A DNA stretch of 64,000 bases from Bacteroidales bacterium (GCA_019416425.1 DXXK01000070.1:12145-76144); one strand, 5' to 3'; shown: positions 53,878-63,735, counted from the first letter of the stretch. A program made the numbers and translations. The notes: generated by a model not told the origin, from the sequence alone.

Positions 53878-56660
53878 TCCGTTACAAGCTCAAAACCGAA
53901 CTCCTGTCCCTTGCGGACCATCGGCACGCCCTCCTTCATCCATCTGGGCATCGGCTCGTCCTTCAGGTAATGGTCGAAGAACTGCTGCAGGCGGCGCGTT
54001 ATGTCCTTGCGGTTCTTGCGTGCGCGGATGTTGTGTGACTCGCCGTTGTACTGCATCATCCATACCGGCTTCTGCAGACGGCGCAACGCCATGAACATCT
54101 CGATACCCTGATACCATGGCACGGCACCGTCGTTGTCGTTATGCATTATCAGCAACGGTGTATGCACGCGGTCGGCATAGAACACCGGCGAGTTGGCAAT
54201 GTACTGCTGGGTCTTGTCCCAGAGGGTACCTCCGATTCGGCTCTGGCCCTGCTCGTACTGACCTTGGCGAGAGTCGCCGGACTCCCAGCGGATGCCGCCG
54301 TAGGCCGACGTCATGTTGGCCACCGGGGCACCCGAACCCGCGCAGGCGAACATGTCGGTGCGCGTCACCAGGAAGGCGGTCTGGTATCCTCCCCAGCTCT
54401 GGCCGTCGATGCCGACCTTATCCTTGTTGATCCAGGGGTAGCGGCGGCACATCTCCTCGACACCGCTGCATACATAGTTATATGCGTCCTCGCCGGGACG
54501 GCCTGAGGTGTAGTGGATGTCCGGGACAAACACCACATAACCGCGGCTGACGTAGAAAGGATAGTTGACCCAGCTCCAGGAGGGCTGCATCACATAGTGG
54601 CTGTAAAGGTCCTCGCTGCCGGTCTCGTAGAATACACACAACATGGGGTACCGCCTGGAGGTATCCAGGTCATCCGGCACATACAGGACTCCCTGCGTCT
54701 CCTTGCCGTCGTAGGCATGCCACCTGACCAGCTGCGCCTTGCCCCAGCGGATATCCTTGAGCTGGCTGTTGACGTCGGTCAGTTTCGTGGCGCGGGCAAA
54801 GTCCGTGTTGCGGCACAGCCATATCTCGGGAATCTCCTCGAAATTGCCGCGCTGCCAGGTGAACACCGGGGCATCTTTGGCCTGACGCACACGGGAATAG
54901 GAGTGGCCGTCCATCACCGCCAGGTGCGGGGCCTTCTCCTTCCCGTAACGCATCCAGCCCAGGCCGGTGTATTTGTCGTCGTAGTCGAACAGGTCCAGCA
55001 TCATCAGGTCGCCGTCAGTCAGGAATCGGCGGTCAGGGTCCAGATTATGGTAGCGGATACGGATACCGCGCTCGGCACCGACACCGGCCGTCAGGTTCAC
55101 AGGCCTGGACTCACCCTTGGGGTCAAGGCTCCAGATGTCGTTCTTGTCGTAGACCAGGAAGCGGCCGTCGCCCTTGCTCCAGCCTGCCGAGCCCCATGCC
55201 GTGGAGGGCGAGGGATGCTCGTCAAGGGTATCCCACAGCTCCACCGGAACGTCGGCGCCGACATCGGCGGTCTTGCCGGTAGCGATGTCGTAGACATGCC
55301 ATGTGCGGTCCATGAACCAAGCCACATATTTGCCGTCAGGCGATACCTGGGGCTTCTCCTCGCGCATGAACTTGCCGATCTCCTTGCGCTCGCCGGTGTT
55401 GACATTCACCAGAACCATCTTGGTCGGAGCGAAGTAGCTCCACTGGCTCTCCACCATATTGTCAGTGGGGTCCTCCACCAGCGCCCAGTCACTGTCCCAG
55501 CGGTCGGCGGGACGAACGTCCTCCAGCACGTTGTCGCTGACCAGCACCTGTTTCCAGCTGTCCAGGTTCACCACCACCGGGAGGCTCTGCTTCCGGATCT
55601 GGTCCAGATAATGCTTCTCCTGCGGCGGTGTCAGGGGAGCGTCCCAGCGCCAGATGTCGAGCTTGCCTGTCTCGAAATCATAGATAGTGGTGTCGTCCGG
55701 CGCGATTATCGGTGCCACGCCGGCTATGAGACGTTTGCCGTTGTGCGAGAACTCCAGCTTGGTATACTGATTGGGGCGCAGTGGATTTCCCTTCCTGTCC
55801 TTGAAGGACAACACCACCTCGTGCGGACTTTTCATCTCCTGGCGCATGTCCGTCACGAACACGCGCGCGCTTTTGGTACCGCTCTTCAGCGTATCGTCCG
55901 AGCAGGTATAGGCCAGACGGGTGCAGCCGTAGTCCAACACCGGGGCACTGTAGAACTTCTTGTCTCGGTCCACGACGATGTAGCTGGTGTCGGGCAGCGA
56001 GATGAAGCCGATGCTGTTGGTGGCCGTCGAGTCCTTGTCGTCCTTGATGACCGTCAGCGCCAGCTTGCTGCCGTCGCGTGCAAAGTCGTAATGCTTGACA
56101 TACTTCAGCACCTTGCGGTTGCCGGTAGCCATGTCCTGAAGCACCAGCGGACGGTTCATGTCTTTATCCTTCAATTGTTTGGGCTTGATGTAAGCGGTAT
56201 CGCACGACTGCCACGCCACCCAGTCGCCGCCATCCTTGCCCAGCTTGTAGCCACTTACGGACGGTATCTTCTGAGTCTTCAGCGTCTTCAGGTCCACGAT
56301 TATCATGGAATCCATAGGCATCTCGTGGTCCTTCTTCTTGTCGATCTTGCCCTGGCGGGTGTCGGCATGGTAGGGTTTGATCAGGGCCACGGCATACTTT
56401 CCGTCGGCCGTGAAGCTCGGCTTGTAGCCACGCGGCACCATCAGGTTTCGGCCCGTGGTGGTGTTGCGGAAATAGAGCTCGCCGTCACCCTCCTGCGGAT
56501 CCACGGCATAGGCCGCCCACGCGCCGTCGCGCGTCAGACCGTAGTTCACCACTCCCTTCCAGGCATCGAAGTCATCGTGTGTCAGCGCACGTTTCTCCGC
56601 AGCACCGGATGTCGCCGCCGACAGCATCAGGCCGACAGCTGCTATTGCTATATATCTCAT
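53874..56660 (-). CDS. Secreted S9-family prolyl oligopeptidase
   Basis: 928 residues with a signal peptide (MRYIAIAAVGLMLSAATSGAA). A long beta-propeller-like N-terminal part is followed by the alpha/beta-hydrolase domain. The catalytic triad is visible: Ser in DGQSWGGYQT (about 755), Asp in NDNDGAVPW (about 844), His in GESHNIR (about 876). It probably cleaves peptides outside the cytoplasm. ispE is coupled by the ATGA overlap. Confidence 0.92.
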   Translation of the reverse strand: MRYIAIAAVGLMLSAATSGAAEKRALTHDDFDAWKGVVNYGLTRDGAWAAYAVDPQEGDGELYFRNTTTGRNLMVPRGYKPSFTADGKYAVALIKPYHADTRQGKIDKKKDHEMPMDSMIIVDLKTLKTQKIPSVSGYKLGKDGGDWVAWQSCDTAYIKPKQLKDKDMNRPLVLQDMATGNRKVLKYVKHYDFARDGSKLALTVIKDDKDSTATNSIGFISLPDTSYIVVDRDKKFYSAPVLDYGCTRLAYTCSDDTLKSGTKSARVFVTDMRQEMKSPHEVVLSFKDRKGNPLRPNQYTKLEFSHNGKRLIAGVAPIIAPDDTTIYDFETGKLDIWRWDAPLTPPQEKHYLDQIRKQSLPVVVNLDSWKQVLVSDNVLEDVRPADRWDSDWALVEDPTDNMVESQWSYFAPTKMVLVNVNTGERKEIGKFMREEKPQVSPDGKYVAWFMDRTWHVYDIATGKTADVGADVPVELWDTLDEHPSPSTAWGSAGWSKGDGRFLVYDKNDIWSLDPKGESRPVNLTAGVGAERGIRIRYHNLDPDRRFLTDGDLMMLDLFDYDDKYTGLGWMRYGKEKAPHLAVMDGHSYSRVRQAKDAPVFTWQRGNFEEIPEIWLCRNTDFARATKLTDVNSQLKDIRWGKAQLVRWHAYDGKETQGVLYVPDDLDTSRRYPMLCVFYETGSEDLYSHYVMQPSWSWVNYPFYVSRGYVVFVPDIHYTSGRPGEDAYNYVCSGVEEMCRRYPWINKDKVGIDGQSWGGYQTAFLVTRTDMFACAGSGAPVANMTSAYGGIRWESGDSRQGQYEQGQSRIGGTLWDKTQQYIANSPVFYADRVHTPLLIMHNDNDGAVPWYQGIEMFMALRRLQKPVWMMQYNGESHNIRARKNRKDITRRLQQFFDHYLKDEPMPRWMKEGVPMVRKGQEFGFELVTE

Positions 56661-56708
56661 ATCATGGTCGTTATTGTCGTGAATACTGGGCTGGAGCCGG
56701 CCGTAGGC

Positions 56709-57923
56709 CTACACCTTGTGCAGATTGTGGCCCATACGCTCCTTCTTGGTCTTCATGTAGAAGCGGTTATACTGGTTGGGCTCAATCTCGATGGGTATGA
56801 TCTCCGTGATTTCCAATCCATAGCCGTTCAGACCCACACGCTTCATGGGATTGTTGGTCATGAGCCGCATCTTCTTGATGCCCAGCGAATGGAGGATGTT
56901 GGCGCCTATGCCGTAATCGCGCTCGTCGGCCTTATGGCCCAGGTGCAGATTGGCGTCCACGGTATCCATGCCGTTTTCCTGCAGCTTGTAGGCGCGGATC
57001 TTTTCCATCAAGCCGATGCCGCGGCCCTCCTGGTTCAGGTAGATGATGGCTCCGCGGCCTTCCTTCTCCACTGCCTGCATGGAGCGGTGCAGCTGCTCGC
57101 CGCACTCGCAGCGCATCGAGCCGAAGATATCGCCCGTCGCGCAACTGGAATGCACACGCACCAGCACTGGCTCGTCGCCCGATACGTCGCCCTTGATCAA
57201 CGCTATGTGTTCCAGTCCGGTGTCCTTCTGGCGGAACGGTATCAGGTGAAAGTGGCCGTAAGCCGTGGGCAGGTCCACCTCCTCGCCCCGTTCCACCAGC
57301 GAGTCGTTCTTCAGCCGGTAGGATATCAGGTCGGCGATGCTGATGAGCTTCAAGCCCCATTCATCGGCACGCCTGCGCAGCTCAGGCAGACGGGCCATAG
57401 TGCCGTCGTCGCTCATAACCTCCATCAGCACTCCGGCGGGTTCCAGACCGGCCAGACGGCACAGGTCCACAGCCGCCTCAGTGTGTCCGGCACGCTGCAG
57501 GACACCGCGATCCTGGGCGTAGAGGGGATTGATGTGTCCCGGACGACCGAAGGTCTCGGGTTTCGACGCCCGGTCGGCCAGCGCGCGCAACGTGGCGGCG
57601 CGGTCAGCGGCGCTCACGCCGGTGGTACAGCCTTCCAGCTTGTCGACGGTGACAGTGAAAGGTGTTCCAAGCATCGAGGTGTTGTCCTCCACCTGATGCT
57701 CCAGCTCCAGTTCACGGCATCGCTTGTTGGTGATCGGGGCGCACAGGACACCGCGAGCGTTCTTCAACATGAAATTCACATCCGCAGGCGTGATCTTCTC
57801 GGCAGCCATGATCAGGTCGCCCTCGTTCTCGCGGTCCTCGTCATCGACTACTATGACCATCTTGCCGTTCTTGAAGTCCTCGATAGCCTCCGAAATGCTA
57901 TCTAACTTTATATTCTTGTCCAT
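56709..57923 (-). CDS. ribBA: Bifunctional DHBP synthase / GTP cyclohydrolase II
   Basis: Provides both entry compounds for riboflavin synthesis. N-terminal RibB domain with DDEDRENEGDL and AAEKITP; C-terminal RibA domain with the zinc ligands in HSSCATGDIFGSMRCECG and YLNQEGRGIGL. The 404-residue fusion is of normal length. A block of 10-bp repeats lies directly upstream. Confidence 0.96.
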   Translation of the reverse strand: MDKNIKLDSISEAIEDFKNGKMVIVVDDEDRENEGDLIMAAEKITPADVNFMLKNARGVLCAPITNKRCRELELEHQVEDNTSMLGTPFTVTVDKLEGCTTGVSAADRAATLRALADRASKPETFGRPGHINPLYAQDRGVLQRAGHTEAAVDLCRLAGLEPAGVLMEVMSDDGTMARLPELRRRADEWGLKLISIADLISYRLKNDSLVERGEEVDLPTAYGHFHLIPFRQKDTGLEHIALIKGDVSGDEPVLVRVHSSCATGDIFGSMRCECGEQLHRSMQAVEKEGRGAIIYLNQEGRGIGLMEKIRAYKLQENGMDTVDANLHLGHKADERDYGIGANILHSLGIKKMRLMTNNPMKRVGLNGYGLEITEIIPIEIEPNQYNRFYMKTKKERMGHNLHKV

Positions 57924-57953
57924 TTCTATCGTTATTTCATCATTATTGTTCGG

Positions 57954-58003
57954 GATTAATCTTGATTTATCTTGATTTATCGGGGTTAATCAGGATTATT
58001 CCG
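57954..58003. repeat. Tandem 10-bp repeat block
   Basis: Five consecutive decamers: GATTAATCTT, GATTTATCTT, GATTTATCGG, GGTTAATCAG, GATTATTCCG. The last includes the rsmD stop codon (57996-57998). The block lies in the ribBA leader. Confidence 0.6.
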
Positions 58004-58550
58004 GATTGGTGGCGTCCGACACCTTGAAGAAGCTGAAATTCACGCCTCCGTACTGCCGGTGCTCCGTGAATTCCGGCATCGCGCTGAAATCGTGGCTGTC
58101 GTTATGCTCCACAATCACCAGCGTGCCAGGCTTGACGGCCTTGGATTTTAGGATAAGATCCGGTATCTCGGCAAAACGTGGATGAGTGTACGGAGGGTCG
58201 GCGAAGACAATGCCGTAGGCCTGACGGGGACGCTCCAGAAAGCGGAACACATCGCCGCGAACCAGCTGAAGCACCGTGTCGCCGAGCTTCTCCTTGACCG
58301 ACAGAATGAACCGCGCCTGCACCGGGGCCTCCTCGACTGCCGTCACGCTCCGCGCTCCGCGCGAGGCGAATTCCCATGAGATGGCACCTGTGCCGGCAAA
58401 CAGGTCCAGAACCGTCCGGCCCTTGATCTCGTCCCGGTTCTCAAGCACGTTGAACAGATTCTCGCGCGCGAAGTCCGTGGTGGGACGCGCCGTTATGTTC
58501 TTGGGCACATCGAACCTGCGCCTGCCATATTTTCCTCTGATTATCCTCAC
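57996..58550 (-). CDS. rsmD: 16S rRNA (guanine966-N2)-methyltransferase
   Basis: 184 residues with the RsmD pattern: GKYGRRRFDVPKNITARPTTDFARENLFNVL at the N terminus, SAM motif DLFAGTGAISWEFASRGA and the catalytic-loop VFADPPY. It methylates G966 of 16S rRNA during 30S assembly. It follows the DUF3822 gene by 52 bp. Confidence 0.93.
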   Translation of the reverse strand: MRIIRGKYGRRRFDVPKNITARPTTDFARENLFNVLENRDEIKGRTVLDLFAGTGAISWEFASRGARSVTAVEEAPVQARFILSVKEKLGDTVLQLVRGDVFRFLERPRQAYGIVFADPPYTHPRFAEIPDLILKSKAVKPGTLVIVEHNDSHDFSAMPEFTEHRQYGGVNFSFFKVSDATNPE

Positions 58551-58560
58551 CTTATATATA

Positions 58561-58616
58561 TCAATTTACAATTAGCAATAGGAAATCAGCAATTCCTCAT
58601 TACTAATTCCTCATTA
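58561..58616. repeat. Heptameric AAT-type intergenic repeat
   Basis: On the minus strand AATGAGG, AATTAGT, AATGAGG, AATTGCT and further related units fill the DUF3822-rsmD gap and run into the DUF3822 stop region. Confidence 0.5.
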
Positions 58617-59412
58617 ACAGGGCAGCTGTCAGCGACATTCCTGCCTTGGTGGCTATGCCCGGCACCATGGTCATCATCACGTATGCCACATCCTGGCGAA
58701 GCGACTTCAGCAACTCGGACTTCTCGTCGCGCAGTCCCGACAGGCTCACATGGACTTCCTTGGGGTCCAGACCATAGCTCTCCAATAGATTAAACAAATG
58801 ATAACGGATATCTTCCTTCTCGCGCCATTCATGAGTGACCGACATCAATAGTTTCCTGCCCTCGAAGGCCACGAAATCAGCCCATCCCTTGCGGATGTCG
58901 ATGTAGACACGTGGCATGTCCACTACCCGGTCCTCCAGGCGTGTCACCATCACGGTCTGATGGCACCGGATGCGTGCGCCTGGAAAAGTTCGTTGCAGAA
59001 AACCCTGCAGACCCGGCGTCAACGTGTAGAGGCATACCTTGTCCTCAAGATAGTCACGCATTATATCCTCGTCGCGGGCGGCGTAGACCGTGGTGAATAT
59101 CCTGTCGCCGGGATCGTCGTCACCGTCAATCACGGTTTCCGGAGCCCATAACGCATATGGTGTCTCCACCGATATGTCGGCGGCAAAGTCGTCGAGCAGC
59201 TGCGGATGGTCGTAGACCGCACCTTCGATACGCTCCAGCAGCCCGCTGTCTTCCGAAGGCCACTCCTCCACGAACAGGGTCTCCACCTCGTCCATCGGAT
59301 TCTCCACATTCCGCAGGTAGGCCTCGACTCCAGTAGAGCCTATCACCATAACCAGTCTCCAGTCCGACGGGTCTCCTATACGCACCGCGCGGTATCCGTT
59401 GTTTTCTTCCAT
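58603..59412 (-). CDS. DUF3822 family protein
   Basis: 269 residues, soluble. An ASKHA/actin-like fold is suggested by the pattern MVIGSTGVEAYLRN and YIDIRKGWADFVAFEGRKLLMS. DUF3822 genes often sit beside rsmD in Bacteroidota, as here. No function is established. Confidence 0.8.
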   Translation of the reverse strand: MEENNGYRAVRIGDPSDWRLVMVIGSTGVEAYLRNVENPMDEVETLFVEEWPSEDSGLLERIEGAVYDHPQLLDDFAADISVETPYALWAPETVIDGDDDPGDRIFTTVYAARDEDIMRDYLEDKVCLYTLTPGLQGFLQRTFPGARIRCHQTVMVTRLEDRVVDMPRVYIDIRKGWADFVAFEGRKLLMSVTHEWREKEDIRYHLFNLLESYGLDPKEVHVSLSGLRDEKSELLKSLRQDVAYVMMTMVPGIATKAGMSLTAALLMRN

Positions 59413-59458
59413 GATCCTTTACTTCTTGGTCCGCCCATTGCGGCACCTATCTGCAAAA

Positions 59459-60814
59459 TTACGAAATTTCTTGCAAATTTCGTTGATTTATGACATAATT
59501 CAACGCCAGCGACACGCCACGCACCACCAGATAGGCCTCGAACGCCAGCCACAGCATCGAGTTGCTGCTTGCTCCACAAGCGAGATTAATGATGAAAAAC
59601 AGCGATGCCCCCGCGATCGTGGCCCACATCATCACTGCAGTCCGCGCCAGGCCTATGTAGACGCCGTCGAATACGAACGCCAGGACAGTCAGCGGAGGCA
59701 GCAGCACCACCCACACATGCATGGCTGCGACTTCCGAAACAACCTCGGCACGGTCGGTCAGCAGTCCGGCGATCCAGGTGCCGCACCAGGAATATATTAT
59801 CAGGAACAGTACGGCCAGACCACCGCCCCAGCGCATCAGAGTCCCCACGCTTCGGCGCACCAGCAATGGCTCATGCGCTCCGCGGTACTTGCCAACCATG
59901 GCCTCGCCGGCAAAGGCAAAGCCATCCATGAAATAGCTGAAAGATATGAAGAACTGCATCATCACGGCATTGGCGGCAAGTGTCGCCTCACCCATCCGCG
60001 CCCCCAGCGCCGTCATGGTCAGCGTCACCGACATGATGCATGCCGACCGCACGAACAGCTGGCTGTTGACATTGAACAGACGGCCCCACCGCACGCGGCT
60101 GCCCAGGCCCGGTTTCCATTCAACAGTACGGAAGTCGGCAATCTGCCTCGGAGCTTTCCTGACACGGGGTCGGTCGGTAATCCAATGCATGCATACCCAA
60201 GCGGAGGCCGCCGCGCCGAGCCAGTTGGAAACAGTCGTGCCCATCGCCACGCCTGCGATACCGTAACCCCACACCAATCCCAGCAATACATTCAATCCGA
60301 TGTTGATGACATTCACGCCGATGGCTATCACCATCGGCACGCGGGTGTTCTGCATACCTAAGAACCAGCCGGTCATCGCCATGATGCCGAGCTGTGCCGG
60401 AACGCCCCAGACACATATCTCGTAATACTGCGCGGCAAGCGAGGCCACACCCTCGCCAGGGTCTGTAAGCCACAGCAGCATGGACAGCAACGGCCGTTGC
60501 AATATGAGTATGACAACTGATGCAATCAGCCCGATGGTCAGAGATTTCTCCAGGATATCCACGCAACGCACGCGGTCGCGCATGCCGAATGCCTCGGAGC
60601 CGAGCCCCGTGGTGCCCATACGCAGAAAACCGAACAGCCAGAACACCACGTTCATCATCATCGACCCGACAGCGATGGCTCCTATGGCCGCTGAGGTGCC
60701 TAAGTGGCCTGCCACGGCCGTGTCGCACAGGCCCAGCAGCGGCACCGTCAGGTTACTCAGTATGGCCGGCGTCGCCAGCCCTAACAATTCATGATTAAGC
60801 GATTTCTCGGCCAC
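59459..60814 (-). CDS. MATE-family multidrug/Na+ exporter
   Basis: 451 residues, about 12 membrane helices in two pseudo-symmetric halves. ILSNLTVPLLGLCDTAVAGHLG is the MATE/DinF N-terminal signature, and the second half begins near RLFNVNSQLFVRSACIMS. Substrate not known. It follows ansA by 6 bp. Confidence 0.9.
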   Translation of the reverse strand: MAEKSLNHELLGLATPAILSNLTVPLLGLCDTAVAGHLGTSAAIGAIAVGSMMMNVVFWLFGFLRMGTTGLGSEAFGMRDRVRCVDILEKSLTIGLIASVVILILQRPLLSMLLWLTDPGEGVASLAAQYYEICVWGVPAQLGIMAMTGWFLGMQNTRVPMVIAIGVNVINIGLNVLLGLVWGYGIAGVAMGTTVSNWLGAAASAWVCMHWITDRPRVRKAPRQIADFRTVEWKPGLGSRVRWGRLFNVNSQLFVRSACIMSVTLTMTALGARMGEATLAANAVMMQFFISFSYFMDGFAFAGEAMVGKYRGAHEPLLVRRSVGTLMRWGGGLAVLFLIIYSWCGTWIAGLLTDRAEVVSEVAAMHVWVVLLPPLTVLAFVFDGVYIGLARTAVMMWATIAGASLFFIINLACGASSNSMLWLAFEAYLVVRGVSLALNYVINQRNLQEIS

Positions 60815-60820
60815 AGGCGG

Positions 60821-61981
60821 TTATGCGTGCATCTCCCCCACCAACGATGTCTCCATCAACCGCTTCACCTCCTCGGTGGGATATCCCTGGCCGAACAGCG
60901 ACATCAGTTTGGTGATTGCCGCCTCGCTGGTCAGGTCACGGCCGCTGATCACTCCGGCGCGACGCAGTCCCTCGCCTGTCTCGTATCTGAGCGGATCGAC
61001 CATGCCGTTGTTGCACTGGGTCACGTTCACGATCACGATGCCACGGTCCACAGCCTCCTTAAGCGTGCGGACAAACCACTCGTCGGTCGGCGCGTTTCCG
61101 GCGCCGAACGTCTTCAGGACTATGCCGCGAAGGTTAGGCGCGCCAAGCATGTAGCGCAACAGATCCTCGGTCAGACCGGGGAACAGGCTCAGGTACATCA
61201 CGTTGGAATCCATACCGTAATGTACCGTAAGCGGAGCGGCCGTGCGCGGCCGCCACAGCACCTCGCGACGGAAGCTGATGCCCATGCCTATCTTGGCCAG
61301 ACGCGGGAAATTATTGCTCTTGAAGGCATCGAAATTATCGGCGGAATATTTGGTGGAGCGGTTGCCGCGCCACAGATAGTTCTCAAAGAGTATGCATACC
61401 TCCTGAATCATTGGACTGCCGTCGGTATCGAGTGCTGCGGCCACCTGCAGGGCCGTGATCATGTTTTCCTCACCGTCGGTACGCACCTCGCTGATTGGGA
61501 GCTGGCTGCCGGTGATCACAACCGGCTTGCGCAGATTCTCCAGCATGAAGCTCAATGCCGAAGCGGTGTATGCCATGGTGTCGGTGCCATGCAGCACCAC
61601 AAAACCGTCGTAATGCTCGTAATTCTCCTCGATCACTCGCGCTATGATGTCCCAATGGCCTGGATTTATGGCCGATGAGTCGATCGGCTTCTCGAACTGG
61701 AAATAATCCAGGTCGTAGTTCAGATGCTTCAGCTTGGGTACATTCTTGATGAGGTAGTAGAAGTTATAGGGCTCCAGCAGATTTGTCTCCGGATTAACGG
61801 CCATGCCGATTGTGCCTCCTGTATATATAATCAGGATGCAGGGATGAAAGCCACTGTCACGACCATCAGGCATTCGGGTCAGAGTACCGATGGCTCCGCA
61901 TATGTTCGTGTCATGTATGTCGGCCTCCGGTCTTGCCGGATGGGCATTGACGTTTGATTCCCTTGTTTGTGTTTCGTTCAT
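60821..61981 (-). CDS. ansA: Type I L-asparaginase
   Basis: Cytoplasmic asparaginase. Catalytic motifs IYTGGTIGM (first Thr) and VLHGTDTMAYTASAL (second Thr/Asp) are present. The open frame from 61981 gives about 45 residues before the core, longer than usual; a start at 61873 (MPDGRDSGFHP) would be closer to typical length. A -7 box TAACTTTG lies at 62048-62055 without an obvious -33 partner. Confidence 0.92.
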   Translation of the reverse strand: MNETQTRESNVNAHPARPEADIHDTNICGAIGTLTRMPDGRDSGFHPCILIIYTGGTIGMAVNPETNLLEPYNFYYLIKNVPKLKHLNYDLDYFQFEKPIDSSAINPGHWDIIARVIEENYEHYDGFVVLHGTDTMAYTASALSFMLENLRKPVVITGSQLPISEVRTDGEENMITALQVAAALDTDGSPMIQEVCILFENYLWRGNRSTKYSADNFDAFKSNNFPRLAKIGMGISFRREVLWRPRTAAPLTVHYGMDSNVMYLSLFPGLTEDLLRYMLGAPNLRGIVLKTFGAGNAPTDEWFVRTLKEAVDRGIVIVNVTQCNNGMVDPLRYETGEGLRRAGVISGRDLTSEAAITKLMSLFGQGYPTEEVKRLMETSLVGEMHA

Positions 61982-62130
61982 GGACCGCCCTCTTTAATAC
62001 GGTTATAGATTCAGCATCACCTAAGAAGCCACCGCCTCTTAGGACTACAAAGTTAATAAAAAACTTTTAATTAATAAGTATTTTACAGGTGTTTTATAAC
62101 ACATGGTCCACAATGTCACCATTAAATAAA

Positions 62131-62159
62131 AATGCGTATCCCCGCCGGGACACGCATTC
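62131..62159 (-). terminator. Terminator of the 62.2-kb secreted-protein gene
   Basis: Stem AATGCGT-A-TCCC / GGGA-C-ACGCATT. The minus strand continues TTTTTATTTAATGG. It starts about 24 bp after the stop codon. Confidence 0.85.
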
Positions 62160-62182
62160 TATGATTTTCAGACGGTTATCGG

Positions 62183-63262
62183 TCAGAAGGCTACCTTCTG
62201 GCTCTTGCCTCCCTTAACCACGATGTACATACCGCTTGTAGGGTTGTCGACACGTACACCCTGCAGGTTGTAATAAACGGCGGGAGCGTTCTCGTCAACA
62301 ACGATGTCGGCGACACCGCTCTCCGTGGACTTGACGTAAAGCATCGGAAGGGTCTGATTGTCACGGTCAGTAGGACACATCTCATAGTCATTGTTGTACG
62401 TCTTGCCTGCGAGATATACTTCCTTGCCATCGCTCGACTTAGTCTTATTGACGATCTTGACTGTTCCGTCTACCATAGTCACCTCCCAGTATGAGTTGCC
62501 GTCTTCGGGCGTTGTATAGGGATTGAACGACCAGTGCTGACCGTCCCAGCCCATATAGCGGCCGTACATATCCTTAACGGTATAGCCCTTGTCGGTTGAC
62601 TCTACAGTAAAGATAGCCTTGTCGGTAACCTTTATCTCATCGGCTATAGTCGTTGATACGGCCATCCAGTAACCGAACTTTGCAGTCTCGGCAAACGTCT
62701 CGACAAATCCCTCATTGAAAACGAACGAAACCTCACCGGGAGTGAATGTGGTGGCTTTCTTAACGGTTATGTCGCCGGTTACAGGGGGATTTACCGTACC
62801 TTCGGCATCACTGATTACCAGCTTGTCGAATTTTACGGAACCTGTAGCATTGTAGGTATATGTACTGACTTTATCGCCGTTGTAAACCACAGTCTCGGAG
62901 TTACCATTATATACCTTGATTGACTTAAACTCCTTGCCGGCAGGAGCCGTGATCGTCATCTTGTTGCTTACATACAGACGAATTGTTATAGTCCCATTAG
63001 GATTCGTAGACATAGCGTAATAATATGCAGGCTCTGTCTTTCCGCCATCATTGCCGAACGTGAATTCGAAATCATCGATTTTCAGAGATTCCAGCGGCTG
63101 GATATGACGAGCCTGTCCGTTGCTTGTCCCTTCTGCAGGTTTCTCGGGGACATCCGTTCCCTGGATGTCGGTTGCATCCTTTACGTTGAGTGTCCACTCC
63201 TCGGCACCGGCTGTGGCACATACGGCTGCCATAGCCATTGCGCATAGTAAAAATTTTTTCAT
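62183..63262 (-). CDS. Secreted protein with C-terminal sorting-like domain
   Basis: About 359 residues from the Met at 63262 (signal peptide MKKFLLCAMAMAAVCATAGA). Beta-rich middle. The last 35 residues (VYYNLQGVRVDNPTSGMYIVV then GGKSQKVAF) match the pattern of type IX secretion C-terminal domains of the type A kind. Whether this organism has a working type IX system cannot be judged here. The body is not recognised. Confidence 0.75.
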   Translation of the reverse strand: MKKFLLCAMAMAAVCATAGAEEWTLNVKDATDIQGTDVPEKPAEGTSNGQARHIQPLESLKIDDFEFTFGNDGGKTEPAYYYAMSTNPNGTITIRLYVSNKMTITAPAGKEFKSIKVYNGNSETVVYNGDKVSTYTYNATGSVKFDKLVISDAEGTVNPPVTGDITVKKATTFTPGEVSFVFNEGFVETFAETAKFGYWMAVSTTIADEIKVTDKAIFTVESTDKGYTVKDMYGRYMGWDGQHWSFNPYTTPEDGNSYWEVTMVDGTVKIVNKTKSSDGKEVYLAGKTYNNDYEMCPTDRDNQTLPMLYVKSTESGVADIVVDENAPAVYYNLQGVRVDNPTSGMYIVVKGGKSQKVAF

Positions 63263-63348
63263 AAGCATTATGTTTATTTGGTTGTTGGTATCAATGTGTT
63301 TTCATGGTTTGCGTATTTCATAGCAGATGAAACTTCTTTAACTGAGTA

Positions 63349-63379
63349 CAAAGTTAAGACATCCCTCTGAAAAAACAAA
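63349..63379 (-). promoter_or_regulatory. Promoter of the 62.2-kb secreted-protein gene
   Basis: Minus-strand TAACTTTG (63349-63356) and TTTG (63376-63379) exactly 19 bp apart. The leader is about 80 nt. Confidence 0.75.
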
Positions 63380-63461
63380 ATATTTTTACAAATTTAATAC
63401 TAATTACACATTCTCCGCAATATTGTTGACACTGGTTAGACGGGCCGCACTATACAATAAA

Positions 63462-63491
63462 GAGAGTGTACTGATTTCTCAATACACTCTC
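63462..63491 (-). terminator. Terminator-like hairpin after the 5S pseudogene
   Basis: GAGAGTGTA (63462-63470) pairs perfectly with TACACTCTC (63483-63491). The minus strand continues TTTATTG. Confidence 0.65.
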
Positions 63492-63495
63492 CGTT

Positions 63496-63577
63496 GAAGG
63501 TGGCGATTACCTGATCTTCCGCTTTCGCCCGACCTTCGGCACGGACATCGGCGCGATAAGGCATAGCTTCTCGGTTA
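63496..63577 (-). pseudogene. Degenerate 3' part of a 5S rRNA gene
   Basis: The minus strand repeats the 3' two-thirds of the neighbouring 5S: GAGAAG, CCTTATC-CGCCGATG, GCGAAAGCGGAAGA and AGGTAATCGCCACCTTCA are shared. A longer GC-rich insertion (about 12 nt extra near 63528-63545) replaces part of one stem and the 5' third is missing. It is not expected to form a 5S rRNA. Confidence 0.75.
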
Positions 63578-63591
63578 TCCTTCATGACGAT

Positions 63592-63618
63592 AAAAAAAAA
63601 GGACTCGTTTCCGAGTCC
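63592..63618 (-). terminator. Terminator of the rRNA operon
   Basis: GGACTCG/CGAGTCC 7-bp stem with a 4-nt loop. On the minus strand nine T residues follow. It begins 5 bp after the 5S 3' end. Confidence 0.9.
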
Positions 63619-63623
63619 CTTCG

Positions 63624-63735
<112 letters not shown>

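Noticed and set aside
54513..57905. 1130-codon plus-strand open frame
   Set aside because: Spans the antisense of both the S9 peptidase and ribBA, which carry complete catalytic motifs on the minus strand.
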